Positions 8,462 to 17,100 of a stretch of DNA of 64,000 nucleotides are shown piece after piece. This stretch comes from Methylocapsa aurea (GTDB lineage: Bacteria > Pseudomonadota > Alphaproteobacteria > Rhizobiales > Beijerinckiaceae), in contig NZ_JQKO01000017.1 of assembly GCF_000746085.1 (NCBI RefSeq), positions 17,324-81,323 on the forward strand. The letters are read 5' to 3'. Both the position numbers and the translations under genes were made by a program. A model generated the notes under the pieces. That model saw nothing but the letters and a program-made list of their open reading frames with translations, did no database searches and was not told the DNA's origin. How positions within the stretch are numbered: the stretch's first letter is position 1; every line of letters begins with the position of its first letter.

Positions 8462-8974
8462 TCCGGTTCAATACTCCCGGCATCTATCGGTCATAAAACT
8501 CGCCAAAATCGGCAGAATCAGCTTAGACTAAAATTGCGCGCCTGAGTGTTATTTTCAATGTTCAATCCGCGCGGACACACGATTCATAAATTGATTTTTC
8601 GTAAGGGCCGCCATTCCTGAGGGGGCTCCCCTAATTTAGGCGCAGGAGCATGTGGCTGAAAAGGTTGGCCGACTTTTTCAATCCCGACACGCGCCGAGCC
8701 TTTAAGATCCTTTGCCATTCCCTTTCGATTGGACCGTTCATTTGGGGCGTCGAGCCGCAGCAGCGAAACCGCGCCCCCAAAAACGCGCACACTAGACTAG
8801 AACCATGGCCGGAGTGTTTGCGCAAGCGCGCGCCGCGAGGCCGAGCTTTACTCGCACGGCGCTATTGTGTACCGCTCGCCGCCTGACCCGGCGCATGCGC
8901 CGGGATTATTTTGGCGGCTTTTCGGCCGCATAGGGTCATGAACATAAGGATTCGCGGAGCAGCGAAACGGACCG
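8462..8974. repeat. Spacer before purA with a degenerate composite repeat
   Basis: No gene is supported in these 513 bp. About 8640-8755 aligns by eye with the composite repeat at 53471-53588: AGCATGTGGCTGAAAAGG, GCCGACTTTTTC, then CTTTCGATTGGACCGTTCAT in the second half. It is clearly decayed. An 18-bp perfect palindrome follows at 8887-8904 and the purA leader after that. Confidence 0.5.
8887..8904. promoter_or_regulatory. 18-bp perfect GC palindrome upstream of purA
   Basis: CCCGGCGCATGCGCCGGG is a perfect palindrome followed by ATTATTTT, 70 bp before the purA start. Its stem and T-rich tail resemble an intrinsic terminator or attenuator reading toward purA. It could also be an operator. 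There is no upstream plus-strand gene for it to terminate within 2.5 kb, which makes a regulatory role in the purA leader possible. Confidence 0.45.
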
Positions 8975-10270
8975 ATGGCGAATGTGGTGGTGGTCGGAGC
9001 CCAATGGGGCGACGAAGGAAAAGGCAAGATCGTCGATTGGCTGTCGATCGAGGCCGACATCGTGGTGCGCTTTCAGGGTGGCCATAATGCCGGCCATACG
9101 CTGGTCATCGGCAATCAGACCTATAAGCTGGCGCTGCTTCCCTCGGGCATCGTGCGGCCGGGCAAGCTCTCGGTCATTGGCAATGGCGTCGTGCTCGATC
9201 CGCGCCATCTTATCGAGGAAATCGCCAAACTTGGGGCGCAAGGCGTCGCCGTTTCGCCAGCCAATTTGAAGATCGCCGAGAATGTCACGCTGATCCTGGC
9301 GCTGCATCGCGAACTCGACGCGCATCGCGAATCCTCCACCACCGAAGGCTTGAAGATCGGCACCACCAAGCGCGGCATCGGTCCGGCCTATGAGGACAAG
9401 GTCGGCCGGCGCGCGATCCGCCTCATGGATCTCGCCGAGCCGGATTCGCTGGATCAGAAGATCGCCCGCCTGCTCGCCCATCATGATCCCCTGCGGCGCG
9501 GCCTTGGACTTGAGCCGGTCAGCGCGCAGGCCATTCGCGCGGAACTCGATAGCGTCGCGCCGGCCGTCTTGCCCTTCATGGATGCGACCTGGGATTTGCT
9601 CGAGACTGCGCGGCGGGACGGCAAGCGCATTCTCTTCGAAGGAGCGCAAGGCGCGCTGCTCGACGTCGATCATGGTACCTATCCTTTCGTGACTTCGTCG
9701 AACACCGTCGCCGCCAATGCCGCGACGGGATCCGGCCTCGGCCCGAAGGCGATCGGCTATGTGCTCGGCATCGCCAAGGCCTATACGACTCGCGTCGGGG
9801 GCGGGCCTTTCCCGACCGAGCTCCTGGACGCGATCGGCGAGCGGATCGGCGATCGCGGCCATGAATTTGGCACCAATACCGGCAGACGGCGGCGCTGCGG
9901 CTGGTTCGACTCGGTCTTGGTGCGTCAGACCGTGAAAACCTCCGGAATCGACGGCATAGCGCTCACCAAGCTCGATATTCTTGATGGATTCGAGGAGATC
10001 AAGGTTTGCGTCGGCTATCATCTCGACGGCGCGCGGATCGACAGATTGCCGGCGAGCCAGGCGGCGCAAGCTCGGGTCGCGCCAATCTATGAGACGATCG
10101 AGGGCTGGGAAGGCACGACCGCTGGAGCGCGCTCCTGGGCGGAGCTTCCGGCGCAGGCCATTAAATATGTCCGGCGCATCGAGGAGCTGATCGAAGCGCC
10201 GGTGGCGCTTCTCTCGACGAGCCCGGAGCGCGCCGACACAATTCTCGTTCATAATCCCTTCCGCGATTGA
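8975..10270 (+). CDS. purA: Adenylosuccinate synthetase
   Basis: A 431-residue PurA of standard length. It opens with [24 protein letters not shown], where GDEGKGK is the GTP-binding and catalytic loop (Asp13, with His41 in GGHNAGHT). It also contains [14 protein letters not shown], the IMP-binding [15 protein letters not shown] region, and the C-terminal NKxD-type [10 protein letters not shown]. It condenses IMP with aspartate using GTP, the first step from IMP to AMP. It is transcribed alone or with the following membrane-protein gene 55 bp downstream. Confidence 0.97.
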   Translation: MANVVVVGAQWGDEGKGKIVDWLSIEADIVVRFQGGHNAGHTLVIGNQTYKLALLPSGIVRPGKLSVIGNGVVLDPRHLIEEIAKLGAQGVAVSPANLKIAENVTLILALHRELDAHRESSTTEGLKIGTTKRGIGPAYEDKVGRRAIRLMDLAEPDSLDQKIARLLAHHDPLRRGLGLEPVSAQAIRAELDSVAPAVLPFMDATWDLLETARRDGKRILFEGAQGALLDVDHGTYPFVTSSNTVAANAATGSGLGPKAIGYVLGIAKAYTTRVGGGPFPTELLDAIGERIGDRGHEFGTNTGRRRRCGWFDSVLVRQTVKTSGIDGIALTKLDILDGFEEIKVCVGYHLDGARIDRLPASQAAQARVAPIYETIEGWEGTTAGARSWAELPAQAIKYVRRIEELIEAPVALLSTSPERADTILVHNPFRD

Positions 10271-10325
10271 CGTCATAACTCCACGCGGGATTGACGGATG
10301 ATCCTGGGAATGCTCTGAACGCGTA

Positions 10326-11999
10326 ATGGCTGACTATTACCCGCTGCTCGCCAAGGCCGTCGCGGGCCTGCCCAATTCGACGCCTGAGTCGCGCCACGCC
10401 ATCTATGAGCGGGCGCGCAAGGCGCTTTTCGGCCAGTTGCGCAATCTCGATCCGCCAATTCCGGAGTCGGATATAGAGCGCGAAGGCCAGGCCTTGGAAG
10501 CGGCGGTCGTTCAGCTGGAGGCCGAATTCGCTGCGACGACGGAAGCCGGTATTGCAGCCGAGCCGCCGCCACCGCAAGAGCCCATGCCGCCTCCGGCCGG
10601 CGCGACGTCCTCTTCGGATTCCTCGGAGCCGATTGGGCCGGCGCCAGTGGCGCAAGAGCCGTCCCAGCCTAAGACAGCCGACGCATTGCCGGTCTCGGCG
10701 CCAGCGCCAAAAACCGTGCGGCCTTCGCTGCTCTTGAGAGCACAGCGCGATGGGCCGGCTCCGCCAATGCCTGGCTCAAAGGCGACTGACGAAGCCAATG
10801 GCGGCGCGCCGGGCGCTGCTCCGCCGTTCGGCCCGCGTCGATCTCTCAAAAACCTCAGCCGCAACGATGTTGCGGCGAAGGCTTCCGAAGCGGAAGGTCT
10901 TGGCGCCCCAGGTCTTGGCGCTGCTGGAATTAGCTCGCCCGACTCTTTCGCTTCAGACCCTTTCGCGCAGGAAGCGGTCCCTCAAGGACCTGTCATCCTT
11001 GACGGCGGAACTCCGTCAGTCGCGCAAACAACAGACGCATGGGCGCAGGTCCCCGAAGAACAAAGCGCCGCGAGCGGGGAGACGCGCGACTCCGCCGTGA
11101 AATCGCGGCGGGACGCGCAACGCCCCCTTGCGCCGCAGCCGGCTCGAGAAGCCGTTGCGCCCAAGCGTCTGTGGATCGTCGGAGTTGTCGTCGGCCTCTT
11201 GGTCATGCTTGTCGCCGTCGCCGCCTTTCAATTCCGCGACCGGCCGGAGGATCTTGCTCGTCTACAAGCGCCTTTGGCGCCGGCGGCGCCGGAGGCGGCC
11301 CCAAATGGCAAGATCGTCGAACGCATCGGCGTTGGCTCCTCCGCTGCGGAGCCATCCTCGACGCCGGCTGCAGAGGCGGGGTCTGAGGCCAATCGCATGG
11401 CGGTGGCCAGGAGCGGGGCGGAGCGCGGGACGGAGCCCGGCAATCCTCCGATCTCCACCGCCCTCCGCGCCGCCCTCCTTGTGGCGGCGCCCGAGGAGCA
11501 ATCCAAAGTGAAGACTTTTCTGGGCTCTGTCGTCTGGCATGTCGACAATGTCAGCAATGGGCCTGGCGAGGCGCTGAGCATGGCGGTCCGCGCCGAGATC
11601 GAGATTCCCGAGGAGAAGCTGCAGACGGTGGTGATGTTGCAGAAGAATTTGGACAGCACATTGCCGGCTTCGCACACCATGAATGTGCGTTTCGTCGTGC
11701 CGCCGGGCGGTCCATTGGGCAATATCCAGCAGATCAACGTGCCGCAAATGCGCCGCGAGGACACCGCCACCGGGAGCGCCCTTAGCGGCATTCCGGTTCC
11801 GATCATGGAAAACTCTTTTCTCGTCGGCTTGAGCCGCGGCTCCGCCGAGGCGACCAATCTCGATCTCTTGCGCTCGCGGGAGTGGATCGACGTCCCGATG
11901 GTGCTCAGCGATGGCCGCATCGCCAAGTTGACGTTCGAGAAAGGTCCTCCTGGGCAGCGCGCGTTCGATGACGCTTTGGCGTCCTGGCAGGCGCAATAA
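10326..11999 (+). CDS. Membrane protein of unknown function with Pro/Ala-rich N-terminal half
   Basis: A 557-residue protein in three parts. Residues 1-70 are a helical, soluble-looking domain (MADYYPLLAKAVAGLPNSTP ... YERARKALFGQL) that recurs in alphaproteobacterial hypothetical proteins. Residues 75-280 are a Pro/Ala/Ser-rich disordered linker. One membrane helix lies at about 281-302 (LWIVGVVVGLLVMLVAVAAF). The periplasmic C-terminal domain, about 380-557, is well folded in appearance. The topology is cytoplasmic N-terminus and periplasmic C-terminus. It may share a transcript with purA, but no purine-related feature is seen. A cell-envelope sensor or scaffold is possible; no function is assigned. 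Confidence 0.8.
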   Translation: MADYYPLLAKAVAGLPNSTPESRHAIYERARKALFGQLRNLDPPIPESDIEREGQALEAAVVQLEAEFAATTEAGIAAEPPPPQEPMPPPAGATSSSDSSEPIGPAPVAQEPSQPKTADALPVSAPAPKTVRPSLLLRAQRDGPAPPMPGSKATDEANGGAPGAAPPFGPRRSLKNLSRNDVAAKASEAEGLGAPGLGAAGISSPDSFASDPFAQEAVPQGPVILDGGTPSVAQTTDAWAQVPEEQSAASGETRDSAVKSRRDAQRPLAPQPAREAVAPKRLWIVGVVVGLLVMLVAVAAFQFRDRPEDLARLQAPLAPAAPEAAPNGKIVERIGVGSSAAEPSSTPAAEAGSEANRMAVARSGAERGTEPGNPPISTALRAALLVAAPEEQSKVKTFLGSVVWHVDNVSNGPGEALSMAVRAEIEIPEEKLQTVVMLQKNLDSTLPASHTMNVRFVVPPGGPLGNIQQINVPQMRREDTATGSALSGIPVPIMENSFLVGLSRGSAEATNLDLLRSREWIDVPMVLSDGRIAKLTFEKGPPGQRAFDDALASWQAQ

Positions 12000-12017
12000 C
12001 TCGGCGCGTAAGCCGGC

Positions 12018-14141
12018 CTATTCGAGCCGCACCAGCACGCTATCGGTCGCGCCTTTTGCATCCATGACCGACACGCGGGCGAAGCCGGCGCCGTCCGGCG
12101 TCCAGGCCGCCTGCCGACGCAGGGTCGGCTCCCCCACCGGAACTCCATTGACGATCCATGTCAGAGGCGGCGATCCGCCTTCGGCCTTCAAGGCCAGCGG
12201 GGCTAAAAGCTGGGGGGAACCCGACGTTGGCTGATTCCCGTCTCTGCTCTCCTGGCGCGATAATCCAAGATCGACGCGCGCGCCCTCGGGCGGGAAAGCG
12301 ATTTTCAGTCGCGGCGCGGCCGCGGCGGCGAAGGTTTTTGGGGCGTCCTTGCGCAAATGCCGCAGGGGAGGGGGAAGCGATGCGGTCCGGCTGACGAGAA
12401 CATTGGCCGGCGCGGGCAAGACTTCGTGCTCCGCGCCAAGCCGGGCGAAGGCGTCGAAGAGCATGGGCGCCGCGGCTTGCCGGCCGATGAGGCCCGGAAC
12501 GGCGGCATTGTCGGGCCGGCCGAGCCAGACCGCGATCGTATGGGCTTTGTCGAAGCCGATCGCGACGGCGTCGCGATAGCCATAGGAGGTTCCGGTCTTG
12601 AAAGCGATCCGGCCGGCCGGCGCGTTCAAAGGCGGCGGCGCGCCGCGCAGAATATCGGCGACATACCAGCTTGCGACCGGCTCGCTGATCGCGCGCGGCT
12701 CGGCCGGCGCGATCGCCGCCTCAGCCTCGGTCTCGACCAGCGCCGGCGCGCCGCCGCCCCGGGCGAGCCCGCAATAGAGCATTGCGAGATCGCGCAACGT
12801 AATGCCAACCCCGCCAAGACCTACCGCGAGGCCGGGCGCCCCCTCGCGCGGGAGCGCGATCTCTGCGCCAGCATTGCGCAGCCGGGCGATGAACCGCGCC
12901 GGACTGATTTCGGCCAGCAATTCGACGGCCGGCAGATTTAGCGACAATTGCAGCGCGCGCCGCGCCGTGACCGCGCCCTGGAACGCGAGGTCGAAATTTT
13001 CCGGCGCATAGGCGCCATAGCGGCGCGGCCGATCATCCAGCAGGGTTTCGGGATGGGCGAGGCCATTTTCAAAAGCGAGCGCATAGATGAACGGCTTTAA
13101 GGCCGAGCCGGGCGAGCGGATCGCCTCGCTCATGTCGATCGCTCCAGCCCGGTCTTGCGACCGATAATCCGCGGCGCCGATATGAGCGCGAATCTCGCCG
13201 GTGGCGTTGTCGATGACGAGGATGGCGGCGGAAAGCTTAGGGCCGAGCCGCGCTGCGTTCTCATGGGCCAGGGCTTCGAGCGAGGCTTGCAATTTAGCGT
13301 CGATCGTCAGGCGTTGGATGCGCGACCCCGGCGCGCGCCGGATCGCCGCCTCGCTGGCGTGCGGGGCCAGCATCGGAAACGCCCGCCGCTCGGTCGGCGC
13401 CGGCTCGCGCTTGGCGAAGTCGCGCTCCGCGAGGCTGATGAGGCCGCGCGCGAAAACCCTGTCGAGGACAAGGTCGCGGGCTGCGCGGGCGGCGTCTGGA
13501 TAGCGGTCCGGCCGCCGCGTTTCGGGCGATTGCGGCAAAGCGACGAGCAGGGCCGCTTCGGCGATCGAAAGGCGTCTCGGCTCCTTGCCGAAATAGGCGA
13601 GGCTCGCCGCCCTGACGCCTTCGAGATTGCCGCCATAAGGCGCAAGCGCCAGATAAAGATCAATAACGCCGGCCTTGCCTGTCCGCCGTTCGATCTCGAA
13701 TGCCCGCACGATTTGGAAAAGCTTCGCCGGCAGCGACCGCTCTTCGCGCGGCTCGATCAGCCGGGCGACCTGCATCGTCAAAGTCGAGCCGCCCGAAACG
13801 ATGCGGCCATGGCCGATCCATTGCAGGGCGGACCGGCTCAGCGCGAGAAAATCAACGCCGCCGTGACGAGCGAAGCGCCGGTCCTCATAGGCGATCAGCA
13901 TGGCGATGAATCGCGGATCGACGTCGCGCGCCGTGATTGGGAGGCGCCAGCGCCCGTCCGGCGTCGTGAAGGCCCGCAGCAGGCGCCCATTGCGGTCGAT
14001 GGCGATGGCCGATCCTTGGCGCGCCGGTTCGAGATCGAACGGACCGAGAGAATTGACGAAGCGAATCCAGCACGCTGGAATGACGAGGCCGAGGAGCGCC
14101 ATCGCCAGGGCCAGAAAAGCGAACCGCCGGTCTGCTTTCAC
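12018..14141 (-). CDS. pbpC: Penicillin-binding protein 1C (bifunctional peptidoglycan synthase)
   Basis: A 707-residue class A PBP of the 1C type. It has an N-terminal membrane anchor (about residues 8-30). The GT51 glycosyltransferase follows, with catalytic E86 in AYEDRRFARHGGVDF and GGSTLTMQVARL. The transpeptidase domain has S346-A-L-K349, an SLN motif in LQLSLNLPAVELL and KTGTSYGYRDA. A C-terminal BiPBP_C domain (about residues 620-707) is typical of PBP1C. It polymerises and cross-links peptidoglycan on the periplasmic face. It follows the alpha-2-macroglobulin gene by 20 bp, the same pairing as yfhM-pbpC in E. coli, so the two are surely co-transcribed. Confidence 0.95.
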   Translation of the reverse strand: MKADRRFAFLALAMALLGLVIPACWIRFVNSLGPFDLEPARQGSAIAIDRNGRLLRAFTTPDGRWRLPITARDVDPRFIAMLIAYEDRRFARHGGVDFLALSRSALQWIGHGRIVSGGSTLTMQVARLIEPREERSLPAKLFQIVRAFEIERRTGKAGVIDLYLALAPYGGNLEGVRAASLAYFGKEPRRLSIAEAALLVALPQSPETRRPDRYPDAARAARDLVLDRVFARGLISLAERDFAKREPAPTERRAFPMLAPHASEAAIRRAPGSRIQRLTIDAKLQASLEALAHENAARLGPKLSAAILVIDNATGEIRAHIGAADYRSQDRAGAIDMSEAIRSPGSALKPFIYALAFENGLAHPETLLDDRPRRYGAYAPENFDLAFQGAVTARRALQLSLNLPAVELLAEISPARFIARLRNAGAEIALPREGAPGLAVGLGGVGITLRDLAMLYCGLARGGGAPALVETEAEAAIAPAEPRAISEPVASWYVADILRGAPPPLNAPAGRIAFKTGTSYGYRDAVAIGFDKAHTIAVWLGRPDNAAVPGLIGRQAAAPMLFDAFARLGAEHEVLPAPANVLVSRTASLPPPLRHLRKDAPKTFAAAAAPRLKIAFPPEGARVDLGLSRQESRDGNQPTSGSPQLLAPLALKAEGGSPPLTWIVNGVPVGEPTLRRQAAWTPDGAGFARVSVMDAKGATDSVLVRLE

Positions 14142-14161
14142 CCCAATCCTCTTGCAGCTGA

Positions 14162-17100
14162 TTACTTCGAACCCGCGATATCGACCGCGCCAAAGGCGGT
14201 GCGGCCGAAGCGTTCTGGACGATACATGTCCTCGATCGTCGCCGGCGGCAGGACGTAATGCCCGGGCGTCACCGCGCGCGCGATATAGGCGACGCTAAAG
14301 GTCGCCTTGTCATGCCCGTCGCGCGCGAAGGCGGCCACGAAACGGTCGTCGCGATATTCGGCATGGACCGGCTCGACCGTTTTCTTGAGCCAGTCCAGCG
14401 CCTCCGTGGAGCCGCCTTCGAACAGCGCCGGATTGTCGATCTCGAACCCTGCCGGCAGATGATCGACGAGGAGAAGCCGCGCGAAGGCGGCTTCGCTTTC
14501 CGTGACTTTCAAGGTGACGACGATGCGCTCATTCTGTTTGATCGCGCCAAGATCGACCTTCTTGCCGGCAAGCGTGAAATAGCCGCGTTCGATTTGATAG
14601 CCTTGGCTCGCGGCGGGCTCCTGGATCAGCGGATGGCCCGATGTGGTCACGGTTATCTTCGCCGGCGCCTGTCCTCTGTTGACGATCGTAATGCTCTTCT
14701 TGTCGAGGGCGGCGGCGCGCCAGGTCTTGTAGAAGGCGCCCTGGTGCGGCGCGCCGTCGATCGACAAGGCGGTGGCCTCCGCCTCGCCGGCGAGCGCTTC
14801 GGCGGCGAGAATCATGAAAGCATTTTCCTGGGTGTTGGTGAGGCCGGTCTTGGCGCGGGCGTCCTCGACAATCTTCGAGGCGCGAAAAATTTCGGCGGCG
14901 GGCATCGAAGTCTCGACCGCCAGCGCCAAAAGCCCGGCGCCATCGCGCAGGCGCGAGCCGTAATCGGCGCTCGAATAGAGCGGATTGCCGATCGTGCTCA
15001 AACGGTCGGTCGCCTTGGCGAAAACCGCCATCGCCCTGCCGCGATCGCCGAGGAGCGCGAGCGCCGCGGCGAGCTGGGCGCGGGCGAGCGGCGTATCCAG
15101 CCGATCGATCTTGGCGTCGGCGAGATAGCGCAGATCGCCCATTACCGGGCGCCCATTGCGGGCCAGGACATAGGCGGCATAAGCGACCGACGGGCCCTGG
15201 CCAGCGTCGATATCGCTGCTATTGGCGAGCAGATTGCGAAGCCGCTCCAGGGCGGAATCGAATCGCTTTTGCGGCACGGAAAAATGGTTTTCGCGGGCGC
15301 GCGTCAGGAAGTCGGTCACGAAGGCGTGCAGCCACATGTCGTCGGCGTCATTCGCCGACCAGGCTCCGAAGGCGCCGTTGGAATCCTGACGCGCCAGCAC
15401 GCGCTCGATCGCCTCGCGAACGCGGCCGTCGACATCGGGATCGATTCCGAGCGCCTCGGCCTTTGCGAGCTTGTTCACGTAGAGCAGCGGCAGGGCGCGG
15501 CTGACGATCTGCTCGGAACAGCCGTAAGGGTAGCGGTCAAGCGCTTGCAGAAGGGCGGGGACGTCGATGCCGGTCAGGGGCGAGACGGCGACCGAAACGG
15601 CGCCGGCGCCGGGGACGAAATCGGCGATGAGATCGCTCGATATCGTGAGGCTTGTCGCGGGCGCCAGCGTCCGCACCGTGCGGCGATAGAGTTCCGACGT
15701 CCCCGGCAAAACAGCGAGCGCGAGAGTCTGCGGCGCGTCGAGACTGGGGCCGCTCAGTTTGAGGTCGATCGCGGCGGGGCCAATCGCTGCGGCGGTCACC
15801 GGAATCGCAATCGCCTTGCGCGCTCCGGCGTCGAGTTTGATCTTGCGATGCAAAGCCTCGGGCGCGAGCGAAATCCCGCCCTGCGGATCGAGATCGAGGG
15901 CGTAATCTCCTGGCCGCCCTTCGACATTGTCGAGTTGCACGTGGAATTGCGAACGGTCGCCGAGCGCGAGGAAGCGCGGCGCGCTTGCCTGCGCGACGAC
16001 CGCGTCGCGCACGATCACCTCGGCGCTGGCGGAGCCGACCTTGGTCTTGGTCCAGGCGGTCGCCATTACCCGCAAGGATCCATTGAAGGCGGGCAGATCG
16101 AAGGTTGCTTTCGCTCGTCCATCGGGGCCGACCTTGACGATGCCCGAAAATAGCGCCACGGGCTCCTGCGTCGGTCGTTCGCTCCCCAGATCCGCGCCGG
16201 CGTCGCCACCAGAGCGGATCGCGCCGCGCACGCCCTGCATTCCGTCGATCAGAAACCCATAGAGATCGCGAATTTCCGCGCCCAACTGGCGCTGGCCGAA
16301 GAAATAGTCGCGCGGATTCGGCGCTTCGTAATGGGTCAAGTTGAGAATGCCGACATCGACCGCCGCCAAGGTGACCCTGGCTTCCTCGCCGGCTGCGAGG
16401 CCCTTGATTTCAAGCGGGATCGTCAAAGGCATGCGCGGGCGCGCCTTGGCCGGCGCATCGAGTTTGACATCGATCTTATGGGCCTCGGCGTCGATCGAAA
16501 ACCAGGCGAGGCCGATCGCGCGTCCCGGCATCCGATGAGCGGCCTTATCGAGCGGGCGATGAGCCAGCGCCACCACATAGGCGCCGGCGCCCCAGTCGGC
16601 CGAGACGGGAATCGTCTTGGTCGCGTCGCCTTCGTTCAGGGCGAAGGTGATCGGATCGTTCAAGCGATCGCTGACGATGGCCACGGTCGCCGCGCCCTTG
16701 AAGCGCGAGGCGATCCGCAAACGCAACTCCTCGCCCGGTCTATAATTGCCTTTGTCGATGCTGACGTCGAGAAGATCGGGCATCTCGGCGCTCGCCTCGC
16801 CCGACCAGCCGCTTTCGAAGCGAAGGCTCGTTGGCCCATCGGCGCCATTGTCGCTGGCGAGATCGAGCCGGTATTGGCCAAGACCGACCACGGCCGAAAT
16901 CCGCGCTGGCGCATCGACGCCAAGGTCGATTTTTCCATCGGCGATGCGTTTCGACGATTTCACCCGTTCGAAACCCCAGCGGCCGTCGGAGCGATACCAT
17001 TGATAATCATTGCTGATCCGGTATAGCGACCAGGCGACGCCTTTGCGCGCCACCCGGGCTCCATCGGCGCCGAGCGCGATAACGTCGAATGTCGCCGCCG

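Noticed and set aside
14258..16153. A 631-codon open frame on the plus strand opposite the alpha-2-macroglobulin gene
   Set aside because: Antisense shadow in high-GC DNA: Arg/Gly-rich product, no domain, and the minus-strand gene is complete and well conserved.
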